Assembly (NCBI GenBank): GCA_009363875.1 | Contig: CM018690.1 | Span: 29,744,800 to 29,808,799, forward strand | From: Mikania micrantha | Taxonomy: Eukaryota > Streptophyta > Magnoliopsida > Asterales > Asteraceae | Reading direction: 5' to 3' | Length of the DNA: 64,000 nucleotides | Shown: in pieces, positions 35,520-48,200 of the stretch | Numbering within the stretch: position 1 is the first letter of the stretch | Layout: every line of letters begins with the position of its first letter | Made by a program: the position numbers and the translations under genes | The notes under the pieces: generated by a model | The model's database searches: none | Seen by the model: only the letters and a program-made list of their open reading frames with translations | What the model was told of the DNA's origin: nothing

Positions 35520-38500
35520 TGTAACACCCCGACCGATGGCGGAAACGTCGGGATGCCACGAGAGATGTGTAGATTGTTCAAAAGCTCGTGGGCATCTAAT
35601 TTAATCATCATATATCATTTAAGCAAATAACATAATTACACAAAAATCATGTTCGTCATGAATCAATTACATCAATTACACAAAAGAATTTAGTTAAACT
35701 AACTAAACTCTAATCGCCAGAAATTTAGTTAATTAACTAAGTCCGAGAATCCTATATGATGATGCTGTCCAAAATAGAAGAGATCATCCTCTTCATCCTA
35801 CTTGTCTCCATCACCTGAAGCATGTAAGAAATCAAGTGTCAACTACAAAAGTAGTTGGTGAGTAATCATAAGTTTTTATACTTAAAAATGTTTTAGTAAA
35901 ATGAGTTTAAAAGTTTATGTTTTAAAATAGTTTTATAAAATGCTTTGTTTAAAACAAGTATAAGACTTATGATCTTCTTGAGAAAATTCCAAATGAATAC
36001 CTGTATGAGATAATCCAACACACATCCACCAATTCAACAATCAAACACATACACAATCACATAACCACATAACCAAATCAGTCATAGTCAATCTCAAATA
36101 ATCATAATCAAATATAGATAATCAATCCACAAACAAATCATCCAATCTCATCAATCATATTCTCAAATAATGTTCGTGACTATACATGATCATTATGTAA
36201 ATAACATAAGTTAAATACATGATTCATGGAGTGGTCGCTAACCACGTGACAATACATGAAGTCAAAGCGATTAACCGAAGTCAAAGGCAATGATTCACGG
36301 ATGTGGAACTCATCCACGTGACAATACATGAAGTCAAAGCAATTAACCGAAGTCAAAGGCAATGATTCACAGATGTGGAAATCATCCACGTGACAATACA
36401 TGTAATCTTTGTTATTGACTGAAATCAATAACAATATTTACACGGATGAATAATAATGAAAATCAGTGATAATTCATAATATGAATATCATAATGATAAA
36501 CAGGTATTATCCTTGTGTTATCAAAATAATATTTAAACCAGTATACATGTTTCACCTCCGAGTTTTAATACAAAACAGTTTAAAGAAAGGGAGGTTATGA
36601 GAACTCACCTGAAGTCCTTAGAATCCGGGTTCTCGTATTATGCGCGCTCGCGTATGTAAACTCGAAGCAACTCAAGGATCTGTAGTTATTGTAAACTCGT
36701 ATTCATAAGTATATGCGCCTCATTTCAGTTTAGCGTCTATTTAGGTTTACCTAAACTCACTGGCCTCTTTCTAAATTGGTTCATTTTGTCCAATTTAAAT
36801 GAGATGTTATACATCTTGTGATTACACAATATTAACATATGGTTTAATTTATGAGTTACATTAGTTAGTAATGGTGATCAATTATGCTATCACATGTGTG
36901 ATCACTCTACTATCTATGTATTCCCAAATATTAATCCTAATCATATACCCATTAACACATACATGCATGATCAATTTGTCGGCCACCCTAATTTAATGTA
37001 TAGATAAGTGAAATATATTAAGCTTAAGATTTAAAAGAGTCCATTTATACATTGCTTTCGTAATTATTTATCATTATACAAAATCTTCATTGTTCATCTC
37101 ATTAAGAAAGGTGGTGGCTAACCTCCTCATGCATGCATACACACCATTCATTAGATAACCCATCCTTAATCTTATAAACTTATAGACTTTAGTTCGGCCA
37201 CCCATTGGGGCAGCGAACCTTATATCCCAATAGACTAGGTTCGGCTAACAAAATGGGTAGGGTTCGGCACCTAGGCTCAGCCCCATGGTTCGTCGCACTA
37301 GGGTTCGTTCGAGAATAACTGGTTCGTTGGGGATATGGTTCGGCCAACATGCTAAAGGGTTCGGCCCATATAGTTCGCCACTCAGCATTGGTTCGGCCAG
37401 CAAACCAAAAGGTTCGTAGAGCTAAGGTTTGCCAAGGGTTCGCTGGGCAGCTAGTAGGATTCGTGATCCAAGGGCTCGCAGGTTGTGCATGGGCTCGGCT
37501 GAAAAGCATGGTTCGGCCGACTAAGTCCTGATGCAGCAGGTTCGTCATTTCTTAGAGGGTTCGGTCACCACAAAGCTTAGCCATCTTGGAACAGGGTTCG
37601 GCGAGGGTTTCCCTTGAAGGTTCGTTCCCATGGTGGCGGCTGAACCAGGGTTCGCCAACCCCTTGCAGGTTCGTGGACCTGCAACTCGTTTCATCATCAT
37701 CTTCCTCGCATCCTACAGGTTTCGGGTCGACTCTAGTTCCCCTCAACTCAATAACAATTCGATTAACACATTACAAAACCCAAAATCCCGATTTAAGCAA
37801 GCATCTATACACGAAATAGGTTTTTCACCCAAAACCGAAAATAAAATGGATCTATTACCTTCGAATCGTGAGCAAATGATAGCTTTCTTGGTATCTTCGT
37901 GTTCCTCTCGATCTCACGAACGCGTAGGCACCGGAATCTCTCGAATCGGTTGAGAAACGAGTCCAAAGAGTTAGAGAGAAGGTAGAGAAGATTGTGTGTG
38001 TGTTTTTAGAGAGAGAATGGTGTTGTAGAAAATGAAGAAGAAGGAAGAAAAGTTCTTCCTTATATCGCGTGTCGTTCCCCACTGTCCGATCTCGTTTTTA
38101 TCGCGATAACAAAATAAACTACTCAGTTTTACTCGTTAAAATATTTAAATCTTAAGACATTAAAATAATAAATTTTCATCTTTATTAAAATGATTTTATT
38201 TAAATATTACTGTTTTCTTAAAACGGTTTTCGTTTAATCATCGATAATCGCTTATTTATTAATTTAAATTATTCCAATTTAATTTAAGTTGTGATTCCTA
38301 ATAAATATTTTAAGTTATCATTTATTAAATTAATATCGTTTGATATTATTTAATTATCTCGTCGAAACGCGTTAGTCACGTACGTATTCGTAAAGATCGT
38401 CACCTTTGCGAATCCGACGCTCGTATCGTATTTCGATTTGATTTATTATTTATGGAATATCGTTTCAGTATATTATTCTTAATAATTATATTCGTGTGAA

Positions 38501-39089
38501 TCGTCACCCACGCGAATACATTTATTAAGTTAAAATTTCTGAATTAATATTCACGTTTAAGTAATGTTCGTAACCTCACCAACGCGTATTTATTTCCCAT
38601 TATTTATTAATTTTAATATTATCATTTTCCCAAACCAGAACCCACTAAACCCTAGTCACTGACACATCCATGATAGACCGAAATATGCATATATATAGGG
38701 CATATGTAAGGGTCAGTCGCAACTGCCCTAGCCACCGTCCCACCGCTATTTCGATAAACCATGTCCATGGGTCCTTGACTACGTTTAGCAATCAATCCAT
38801 AAACAACTCCCAGTTCCATCCCAATACATTCTTAACCATTAATCCATCATCATCAGTAATAAGTAACTGCGATAAACACTACGGGTCTGTTTAGTTGTAT
38901 CACAACTAAACTTCCCGTGGTTTGCGCGTATGATAAATGTGTTACAACATGCATACCAGTATAGTGATAATATCAGTAATGTAAGTCAATAATTTCATAA
39001 TCATTAATAATTAATAAATCTCCGGTCGTAACAGTACATTCGTACGGATGTACGGACGTACGGACAACCGAAAGTACAGTGATGTTACA
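35520..39089 (-). repeat. 3' LTR of gypsy element
   Basis: 3570 bp, starting on the minus strand with TGTAACATCACTG and ending GGGTGTTACA, a 7-bp inverted terminal match. It carries the TATA-like GATATAAGG near 38066, the GGTTCG array at 37190-37680, about 64-bp repeats with GAAGTCAAAG at 36240-36410, and an intron-like interval between about 36609 and 35840. Confidence 0.95.
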
Positions 39090-39100
39090 GTCTCCCCTAG
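39090..39100 (-). other. Polypurine tract
   Basis: On the minus strand AGGGGAGAC stands directly before the 3' LTR start. This is the expected primer for plus-strand DNA synthesis. Confidence 0.8.
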
Positions 39101-39123
39101 TTAAAGGAATTTCGTCCCGAAAT

Positions 39124-41793
39124 TCAACTTGGAGTAACCGTAGTAAATAAATGTGGGTACTTAAGCTTCATCTGATCTTCTCGCTCCCATGTGAATTCTG
39201 GACCCCGCTTTGATTCCCAACGTACTTTGACAATTGGAATTCTACTGCGTTTGAGCTGTTTAACCTCACGATCCATTATCTCCACTGGTTTTTCAACAAA
39301 ATGCATGGTATCATCGATGCGTATGTCATCGAGTGGTACCTGAAGATCCTGATCAGCTAAGCACTTTCTTAGATTGGACACGTGAAACGTCGGATGCACA
39401 TTACTAAGTTCAGGAGGAAGTTCCAATTTGTAAGCAACCTTCCCGATCCGTTCAAGGATCTTAAAAGGGCCAACATAACGTGGTGCAAGCTTTCCTTTCT
39501 TCCCAAATCGCACAACGCCTTTCCAAGGCGATACTTTGAGCAATACCATATCTCCCACTTCAAACTCTAAAGGTTTTCTCCGTTTATCCGCGTAGCTCTT
39601 CTGTCGACTGCGAGCAGCTAACAGATTGTCGCGAATCTGGCGGATCTTGTCAGTCGTTTCCTGAATAATCTCGGGACCAATAATCTGTGACTCGCCGACC
39701 TCGGTCCAACAAATAGGTGACCGACATTTCCTGCCATAAAGAGCTTCAAATGGTGCCATACCAATGCTCGCGTGATAACTGTTGTTATACGAGAACTCAA
39801 CCAATGGTAAGTGGCTATCCCAACTGCCACCGAAATCGATGACACAAGCTCTCAACATGTCTTCTAATGTCTGAATCGTTCGCTCCGTTTGACCATCCGT
39901 TTGAGGATGATAAGCGGTGCTAAGATCCAGTCTTGTTCCAAAAGCTTCATGAAGTGATTCCCAAAATCGTGCCGTGAAACGAGCATCACGGTCCGATATT
40001 ATGCTTAAGGGAATACCATGTCGACTAACGATCTCATCAATGTAAATACGAGCTAACTTCCGCACAGGGTAAGTTTCGCGTATCGGTAAGAAATGAGCCG
40101 ACTTGGTCAATCTATCAACAATTACCCATATGCTATCTTTACCGTTCGCGGTCCGTGGAAGTTTAGTAATGAAATCCATAGAGATATTCTCCCACTTCCA
40201 CATCGGTATTTCAGGTTGTATTAACAATCCAGAAGTTCGCTGGTGTTCCGCCTTGACCTTAGCACAGTTAAGGCACTTTGACACATACTCAGCAATATCC
40301 TTCTTCATTCCAGGCCACCAGTACAAGCCCCTAAGGTCTTGATACATCTTATCAGAGACCGGATGGATTGAGTAACGAGATTTATGAGCTTCATCCATAA
40401 TCACCATCCTAAGATCACCCCTGTTCGGTATCCACAACCGATTCAAATAATACATTAAACCATCATCCTTAGTTTCCAATAAGATTTCAGCCCCGCAAGA
40501 CATCTCATTCTTCAAATTATCTTGAGCTAATGAGTGTCGTTGGGCTGTGAGAACATCATTACGGAGATTAGTGTGCACTCGGACACTATGGATCTGAACT
40601 TGACTTTTGCGACTAAGCGCATCTGCTACTACATTTGCTTTACCAGGATGGTAGCGGATTTCACAGTCATAATCATTCAACAGTTCAACCCATCTCCGTT
40701 GTCTCATGTTAAGCTCTTTCTGATTGAGAATATGTTGCAAACTTTTATGATCAGTGAACACTACACACTTAGTGCCATAGAGATAATGTCTCCATATCTT
40801 CAAGGCAAACACGACTGCACCAAGTTCCAAGTCGTGTGTAGTGTAGTTCTTCTCGTGAATCTTCAGCTGCCTGGATGCATAAGCCACAACCTTTCCCCGT
40901 TGCATGAGAACACAACCGAGACCTAGGTTAGATGCATCACAATAGACTATAAAATCATCATTTCCATCAGGCAGTGTCAAGACAGGAGCATCACAAAGTT
41001 TCTGCTTCAAAGTCTGGAATGCCTCTTCTTGCTTTGGTCCCCACTCGTACGGCCTATTCTTTTGAGTCAAAGCAGTGAGAGGGACCTCAATCCTGGAGAA
41101 ATTCGATATAAACCTCCGATAGTAACCGGCAAGTCCGAGAAACGATCGAATCTCCGTCGGTGTCTTCGGTGTACTCCAATTCTTCACCGCATCAATCTTT
41201 GCAGGATCCACGTGAACACCGTATTCGTTGACTATGTGTCCCAGAAATTGAACTTCCTTAAGCCAAAATTCACATTTGGAGAATTTGGCATACAGTCGCT
41301 CCTCTCTTAGGATCTCCAAAACCAACTTAAGGTGTTTCTCGTGTTCTTCCTTGGTCTTTGAGTAAATCAAAATATCATCAATGAATACTATTACAAATTT
41401 ATCCAAGTATGGCCTGCAAACACGGTTCATGAGATCCATGAAAACCGCAGGTGCATTGGTAAGGCCGAAGGGCATTACCAGAAATTCATAATGGCCATAT
41501 CTTGTTCTGAATGCAGTCTTGGGAATATCATCATCATGTACGCGAAGCTGATGATACCCAGACCTAAGATCGATCTTTGAAAACCATGCCGAGCCTTGAA
41601 GCTGATCGAAGAGATCATCGATGCGCGGCAGTGGGTATCGATTCTTGATAGTCAACTTGTTCAATTCGCGGTAGTCGATGCACATCCGGAATGACCCGTC
41701 CTTTTTCTTGACAAACAGGACCGGTGCACCCCATGGCGAATGGCTCGGGCGAATGAATCCTTTATCGGTAAGTTCTTGCAGTTGACTCGCCAA
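39124..41793 (-). CDS. Gypsy pol: reverse transcriptase, RNase H, integrase
   Basis: An open frame of 889 aa directly follows, in the same frame, the stop codon of the gag-protease part. There is no ATG at its beginning (the first codon after the stop is TTG), so it is the downstream half of one polyprotein cut by a nonsense codon. Seen in order: reverse transcriptase (about 1-200, catalytic FIDDIL at 137-142), RNase H (about 270-390, YCDASNLGLG and TDHKSLQ), integrase zinc region and DDE core (GYHPQ-like AYHPQTDGQTE, ISDRDARF) and a C-terminal chromodomain-like end (VKVRWESKRGPEFTWE). No further stop or frameshift is seen. Reverse transcription and integration of the element would depend on it. 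Confidence 0.93.
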   Translation of the reverse strand: MASQLQELTDKGFIRPSHSPWGAPVLFVKKKDGSFRMCIDYRELNKLTIKNRYPLPRIDDLFDQLQGSAWFSKIDLRSGYHQLRVHDDDIPKTAFRTRYGHYEFLVMPFGLTNAPAVFMDLMNRVCRPYLDKFVIVFIDDILIYSKTKEEHEKHLKLVLEILREERLYAKFSKCEFWLKEVQFLGHIVNEYGVHVDPAKIDAVKNWSTPKTPTEIRSFLGLAGYYRRFISNFSRIEVPLTALTQKNRPYEWGPKQEEAFQTLKQKLCDAPVLTLPDGNDDFIVYCDASNLGLGCVLMQRGKVVAYASRQLKIHEKNYTTHDLELGAVVFALKIWRHYLYGTKCVVFTDHKSLQHILNQKELNMRQRRWVELLNDYDCEIRYHPGKANVVADALSRKSQVQIHSVRVHTNLRNDVLTAQRHSLAQDNLKNEMSCGAEILLETKDDGLMYYLNRLWIPNRGDLRMVIMDEAHKSRYSIHPVSDKMYQDLRGLYWWPGMKKDIAEYVSKCLNCAKVKAEHQRTSGLLIQPEIPMWKWENISMDFITKLPRTANGKDSIWVIVDRLTKSAHFLPIRETYPVRKLARIYIDEIVSRHGIPLSIISDRDARFTARFWESLHEAFGTRLDLSTAYHPQTDGQTERTIQTLEDMLRACVIDFGGSWDSHLPLVEFSYNNSYHASIGMAPFEALYGRKCRSPICWTEVGESQIIGPEIIQETTDKIRQIRDNLLAARSRQKSYADKRRKPLEFEVGDMVLLKVSPWKGVVRFGKKGKLAPRYVGPFKILERIGKVAYKLELPPELSNVHPTFHVSNLRKCLADQDLQVPLDDIRIDDTMHFVEKPVEIMDREVKQLKRSRIPIVKVRWESKRGPEFTWEREDQMKLKYPHLFTTVTPS

Positions 41794-43683
41794 TTATTGC
41801 AACTCCGATGGCGCAAGTCTGTAAGGAGCTTTGGCGACTGGGTTCGCACCATGTACTAAGTCGATTCGGAACTCAACTTGACGTTCTGGTGGAAGACCCG
41901 GCAAATCGTCTGGAAAGACTTCTGGGAAATCTCTTATCACTGGAACATCTTCTATCTTCTTTCCTTTCTCTTTCTTCTCCACAATATGAGCTAAAAATGC
42001 TATACATTTCTTCCTAAGGTACTTGTGTGCTTTAGTGCAAGACATTAGCTTAAGACCTTTACTAGTAGTTTCTCCAAATATTCTCAAAGTTTCACCTGAA
42101 GGTAAGGGAATACGAATATACTTTTCATGGCATACAATCTCCGCTTTGTGGGTGGCTAACCAGTCCATGCCTATGATAACGTCAAAGCTACCAAGATGCA
42201 TAGGTATGAGATCAATTGGGAAAATGTGATCATTTAAGTTCACCGTACATCCAACGATAATAGTGTCAATATCAATAGTGTTTCCGTCAGCCACTTCCAC
42301 GTTAAACGGTTTATCTAAATAAGTACGTGTTCTACCAAGCAAGCATTCAAAATCATATGAAACGAAACTCCTATCAGCACCAGAATCAAATAAGACAGAT
42401 GCATAAGAGTTGTTGATCAGAAATGTACCGTTGACGACGTCCTGGTTGGCCTGAGCAGCTGGAGCATTCAGTTGGAAAGCCCGGCCTCTTGCCACCCTCT
42501 GATTGTTCCCGGTCAACTTTGGGCATTGATTTCTGAAGTGACCCACTTCACCACACTCATAGCAGGCTCTTGCCTGCGCTTGAGGTACCTGGCGAACGGG
42601 TACAGCTGGAATAGGTTGTGCATGCGGAGCTGGCAGTGCAAGCGGTGCCTGTTGCATCCTTTGTGCTTGCGGTGCACTCCGACAAACATTAGCAAAATGA
42701 CCAAACTTGCCGCAGTTGTTGCAGACGCGACATGGCAGATTTGGTGCGTGATGATATCGGCAGGTATTACACTGAGGAGTGTTCCCAGTAAAATTCCTGG
42801 CAGTTGAATTGTTTGATGATTGCTGCGCAGACTTGGCAGCAGGAGTCGCGACCATGAAGTTTCTGGTCTTTCTCTTCTTGTTGCTGCTTTTGGATGAGCT
42901 AGCAGCTTCAGACTTGACTTCAGTTTTGACTTCCTTTACAGCAGTCTTGGTGTCAGTCTTCTTGTATCCTTTCCTAGTGAGTGTTCCATTCCTCACATGA
43001 TTGTCAGTAAGAGTTGCAGATAATCGGATTGCAGCCTCAAGTGTTTTGGGATTGCTCCCGTAGACTGTATCCTGAATCTGTACCGGCAGTCCGCCGATAT
43101 ATTTCTCAATCGCCCTTTCCAAGGGTGTCACCATGTGAGGTACCAGTAAGCTATACTCATGGAATTGAGTGTTGTAGAGGACATTCTCGCCACTATCTTG
43201 TTTGAGTTCCCAGAACTCAGTCTCCAGTTTCCTCATCTCGCTTCGAGGACAGAATTCAGTAGTCATCAAGTTCTTGACCTCAGTCCACGTCAGTGCAAGT
43301 GCAGCATCCACTCCCCTAGTTCGCTTTTCCCCATTCCACCAAGTCAGTGCTCTCTTTTGGAAAACACTGGTGGCATAGCGGACTTTCAGATTCTCGGGAC
43401 ATTCGCTGTTGATGAAGGTGTTCTCCATACTCTCGAACCACTGCAGCAGACCAGTGGCCGATTCAGCACCCGTGAATTTCAGGGGGTTGCAGGAATTGAA
43501 GTGTTTGAATGTGCAAGTTGGAGGGTTTGCACCACCTCTGTTCTGGTTGATATTCTGGTTAGCCTGAGTCAATTGGCTCACCAGTCCAGAGATAAGATTA
43601 GCTAACTCTTGTATGCCGGAGTTGGCATTACTGTTGTTAGCATCCCCATTGTTTGAATCATCTCCGTTGTGACGGCGAGGCAT
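41794..43683 (-). CDS. Gypsy gag and protease, ended by an internal stop
   Basis: 629 aa starting at MPRRHNGDDS. The gag capsid region covers about 55-230. Two CCHC zinc knuckles follow (C321-C324-H329-C334 and C374-C377-H382-C387), then an aspartic protease with FDSGAD (432-437) and the linker to reverse transcriptase (DLPGLPPERQVEF). The frame ends with TAA at 41796-41794 just before the reverse transcriptase motif, where this family normally reads on, so the stop is probably a mutation; suppression cannot be excluded. Confidence 0.93.
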   Translation of the reverse strand: MPRRHNGDDSNNGDANNSNANSGIQELANLISGLVSQLTQANQNINQNRGGANPPTCTFKHFNSCNPLKFTGAESATGLLQWFESMENTFINSECPENLKVRYATSVFQKRALTWWNGEKRTRGVDAALALTWTEVKNLMTTEFCPRSEMRKLETEFWELKQDSGENVLYNTQFHEYSLLVPHMVTPLERAIEKYIGGLPVQIQDTVYGSNPKTLEAAIRLSATLTDNHVRNGTLTRKGYKKTDTKTAVKEVKTEVKSEAASSSKSSNKKRKTRNFMVATPAAKSAQQSSNNSTARNFTGNTPQCNTCRYHHAPNLPCRVCNNCGKFGHFANVCRSAPQAQRMQQAPLALPAPHAQPIPAVPVRQVPQAQARACYECGEVGHFRNQCPKLTGNNQRVARGRAFQLNAPAAQANQDVVNGTFLINNSYASVLFDSGADRSFVSYDFECLLGRTRTYLDKPFNVEVADGNTIDIDTIIVGCTVNLNDHIFPIDLIPMHLGSFDVIIGMDWLATHKAEIVCHEKYIRIPLPSGETLRIFGETTSKGLKLMSCTKAHKYLRKKCIAFLAHIVEKKEKGKKIEDVPVIRDFPEVFPDDLPGLPPERQVEFRIDLVHGANPVAKAPYRLAPSELQ

Positions 43684-45189
43684 GTTTCTGAAGAAATTAG
43701 AAACATGTTACTACCGTTTACAACATAAGGCATACAAACAATGGTCAAATGAGTTCATTTAAACAGTTAGGATTACATATAGGAACTATATTTCTCTCCT
43801 ATCTGTCATTAAACTCATAACATTTATAAATTTCCCAACATTATACTAAGTGTCCTAGTTGGTCATAACTAATATTAGCTAGCTATTCCTAAGTCCTATA
43901 CATTTCCCACCCTATACCAACACTGACAACCTCCCGATGCAATGCAACAAGCTTATATATAGGGCATATGCAGAGGTAGATCGCAATCTCCCCTACACCA
44001 TCCCACCACCGTTCCGTTGCACCACGATTATGCCCTTGTTAGTGTTTGGGGTGTATCATGTATTTCACCATATTCTCACTTCACAAACCTTATCCAAGAT
44101 AGGATAATTTTGAGTGAAGTGATCTTTAGTTCCCTTGGAAAATTAGGTTCGCCTAATGTCTAAGTTCACCTGACATGTAGGTTTACCTATTTCTAAGTTC
44201 ACCTAATGTCTAAGTTCATCTGACATTAGAGTTCCCCTAATTGTCTAAGTTCACTAAATTCCATGATGTTCTCAATGTCCATAATCATCAATAAGGGTCC
44301 ATATCATCACTAAGTGCTCTAATTGTCACTAAGTGTTCATATCCCCCCTATGGTTCATCCTCATCAAGTGTTCATACTATCACTAAGTGTTAGTATCATC
44401 ACTATGCGTTTATATTATCACCAAGTGTCTATATCATCACCCAAATCCATATTTCATCACTAATCGCTCATACCGTTCATTAATCCTATGCACCCTACGT
44501 GTCCAATCATTATGGTTCATAAGTTAATTTAATAGTGTCCATCAATGTGATCATCAAAATGTCAATCCAACACATTCTCAACCAACATATCATCACCAAC
44601 CATCAATCATAACCTCGCAGGAGTTCCTAATAATATCCTAAGTTCCTGACACTGACAGACCCCCAATATACTACAAATGGTATATGTATAGGGCATATGT
44701 AGGGGTCAGTCGCAACTGCCCCAGCCACCGTCCCACCACCTTTGTAGTATACCACGAGTGTGTCCTTGTCTGGAGTTTATAGATCAAACAAATAATTCCT
44801 AAAGCAGATAATTCCTAAGCATTTAATTTCCTAAGCAGGTAATTTCCCAAACGGGTAGTTCCCACATTCTTCAATACTGACATCCACCCAATGTACCGTA
44901 AATGGTATATATATAGGGCATATGTAAGGGTCAGTCGCAACTGCCCTAGCCAACGTCCCACCACCTTTACGATACACCACGTGCATGTCCTTATCGAATC
45001 ATTAGGGCACACGTAAGCAAGAAATACATGCGAATCAGATATATAGCAGGAGTTCAGTTAACATGTAATAAACACATAAGCATGAAATCCTGAATATACT
45101 AACTAGTGTATGAAGTAACTTCATACTAGGGTATCCTACGGTTATAGACTAGGTCAACCATTTCTAGTAACCTAATTCCCTATAACCCA
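43684..45189 (-). other. Gypsy 5' leader with repeated modules
   Basis: 1.5 kb between the primer site and gag. Three copies of a module containing AGGGCATATGYARGGGTCAG, GCAACTGCCC and CGTCCCACCAC lie at about 43955-44040, 44680-44760 and 44905-45000; each LTR holds one more (38690-38770, 48378-48460). Between them are short repeats of AAGTTCACCTAATGTC and CATCACTAAGTG. No coding potential. Confidence 0.8.
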
Positions 45190-45202
45190 GGCTCTGATAC
45201 CA
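45190..45202 (-). other. Primer binding site (initiator Met tRNA)
   Basis: On the minus strand TGGTATCAGAGCC, three bases inside the 5' LTR. This complements the 3' end of plant initiator methionine tRNA and fixes the orientation of the element. Confidence 0.95.
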
Positions 45203-45205
45203 ATC

Positions 45206-48200
45206 TGTAACACCCCGACCGATGGCGGAAACGTCGGGATGCCACGAGGGATGTGTAGATTGTTCAAAAGCTCGTGGGCATCTAATTTAATCATCATATA
45301 TCATTTAAGCAAATAACATAATTACACAAAAATCATGTTCGTCATGAATCAATTACATCAATTACACAAAAGAATTTAGTTAAACTAACTAAACTCTAAT
45401 CGCCAGAAATTTAGTTAATTAACTAAGTCCGAGAATCCTATATGATGATGCTGTCCAAAATAGAAGAGATCATCCTCTTCATCCTACTTGTCTCCATCAC
45501 CTGAAACATGTAAGAAATCAAGTGTCAACTACAAAAGTAGTTGGTGAGTAATCATAAGTTTTTATACTTAAAAATGTTTTAGTAAAATGAGTTTAAAAGT
45601 TTATGTTTTAAAATAGTTTTATAAAATGCTTTGTTTAAAACAAGTATAAGACTTATGATCTTCTTGAGAAAATTCCAAATGAATACCTGTATGAGATAAT
45701 CCAACACACATCCACCAATTCAACAATCAAACACATACACAATCACATAACCACATAACCAAATCAGTCATAGTCAATCTCAAATAATCATAATCAAATA
45801 TAGATAATCAACCCACAAACAAATCATCCAATCTCATCAATCATATTCTCAAATAATGTTCGTGACTATACATGATCATTATGTAAATAACATAAGTTAA
45901 ATACATGATTCATGGAGTGGTCGCTAACCACGTGACAATACATGAAGTCAAAGCGATTAACCGAAGTCAAAGGCAATGATTCACGGATGTGGAACTCATC
46001 CACGTGACAATACATGAAGTCAAAGCAATTAACCGAAGTCAAAGGCAATGATTCACAGATGTGGAAATCATCCACGTGACAATACATGTAATCTTTGTTA
46101 TTGACCGAAATCAATAACAATATTTACACGGATGAATAATAATGAAAATCAGTGATAATTCAAAATATGAATATCATAATGATAAACAGGTATTATCCTT
46201 GTGTTATCAAAATAATATTTAAACCAGTATACATGTTTCACCTCCGAGTTTTAATACAAAACAGTTTAAAGAAAGGGAGGTTATGAGAACTCACCTGAAG
46301 TCCTTAGAATCCGGGTTCTCGTATTATGCGCGCTCGCGTATGTAAACTCGAAGCAACTCAAGGATCTGTAGTTATTGTAAACTCGTATTCATAAGTATAT
46401 GCGCCTCATTTCAGTTTAGCGTCTATTTAGGTTTACCTAAACTCACTGGCCTCTTTCTAAATTGGTTCATTTTGTCCAATTTAAATGAGATGTTATACAT
46501 CTTGTGATTACACAATATTAACATATGGTTTAATTTATGAGTTACATTAGTTAGTAATGGTGATCAATTATGCTATCACATGTGTGAACACTCTACTATC
46601 TATGTATTCCCAAATATTAATCCTAATCATATACCCATTAACACATACATGCATGATCAATTTGTCGGCCACCCTAATTTAATGTATAGATAAGTGAAAT
46701 ATATTAAGCTTAAGATTTAAAAGAGTCCATTTATACATTGCTTTCGTAATTATTTATCATTATACAAAATCTTCATTGTTCATCTCATTAAGAAAGGTGG
46801 TGGCTAACCTCCTCATGCATGCATACACACCATTCATTAGATAACCCATCCTTAATCTTATAAAACTTATAGACTTTAGTTCGGCCACCCATTGGGGCAT
46901 AGAACCTTATATCCCAATAGACTAGGTTCGGCTAACAAAATGGGTAGGGTTCGGCACCTAGGCTCAGCCCCATGGTTCGTCGCACTAGGGTTCGTTCGAG
47001 AATAACTGGTTCGTTGGGGATATGGTTCGGCCAACATGCTAAAGGGTTCGGCCCATATAGTTCGCCACTCAGCATTGGTTCGGCCAGCAAACCAAAAGGT
47101 TCGTAGAGCTAAGGTTTGCCAAGGGTTCGCTGGGCAGCTAGTAGGATTCGTGATCCAAGGGCTCGCAGGTTGTGCATGGGCTCGGCTGAAAAGCATGGTT
47201 CGGCCGACTAAGTCCTGATGCAGCAGGTTCGTCATTTCTTAGAGGGTTCGGTCACCACAAAGCTTAGCCATCTTGGAACAGGGTTCGGCGAGGGTTTCCC
47301 TTGAAGGTTCGTTCCCATGGTGGCGGCTGAACCAGGGTTCGCCAACCCCTTGCAGGTTCGTGGACCTGCAACTCGTTTCATCATCATCTTCCTCGCATCC
47401 TACAGGTTTCGGGTCGACTCTAGTTCCCCTCAACTCAATAACAATTCGATTAACACATTACAAAACCCAAAATCCCGATTTAAGCAAGCATCTATACACG
47501 AAATAGGTTTTTCACCCAAAACCGAAAATAAAATGGATCTATTACCTTCGAATCGTGAGCAAATGATAGCTTTCTTGGTATCTTCGTGTTCCTCTCGATC
47601 TCACGAACGCGTAGGCACCGGAATCTCTCGAATCGGTTGAGAAACGAGTCCAAAGAGTTAGAGAGAAGGTAGAGAAGATTGTGTGTGTGTTTTTAGAGAG
47701 AGAATGGTGTTGTAGAAAATGAAGAAGAAGGAAGAAAAGTTCTTCCTTATATCGCGTGTCGCTCCCCACTGTCCGGTCTCGTTTTTATCGCGATAACAAA
47801 ATAAACTACTCAGTTTTACTCGTTAAAATATATTTAAATCTTAAGACATTAAAATAATAAATTTTCATCTTTATTAAAATGATTTTATTTAAATATTACT
47901 GTTTTCTTAAAACGGTTTTCGTTTAATCATCGATAATCGCTTATTTATTAATTTAAATTATTCCAATTTAATTTAAGTTGTGATTCCTAATAAATATTTT
48001 AAGTTATCATTTATTAAATTAATATCGTTTGATATTATTTAATTATCTCGTCGAAACGCGTTACTCGCGTACGTATTCGTAAAGATCGTCACCTTTGCGA
48101 ATCCGACGCTCGTATCGTATTTTGATTTGATTTATTATTTATAAAATATCGTTTCAGTATATTATTCTTAATAATTATATTCGTGTGAATCGTCACCCAC

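Noticed and set aside
36180..36434. 84-aa repeat protein (DFMYCHVDEFHI repeats)
   Set aside because: It is produced by the about 64-bp LTR repeats; the frame is not kept in the diverged solo LTR.
37189..37953. Proteins of 60-119 aa in the LTR, repeated at 46876-47640
   Set aside because: They fall on the GGTTCG array and leader of the LTR. Conservation between the two sites comes from the LTRs being recent copies, not from coding.
39124..41793. Independent pol gene with its own start
   Set aside because: It has no ATG after the preceding stop and continues the gag-protease frame, so it is half of one polyprotein interrupted by a nonsense codon.
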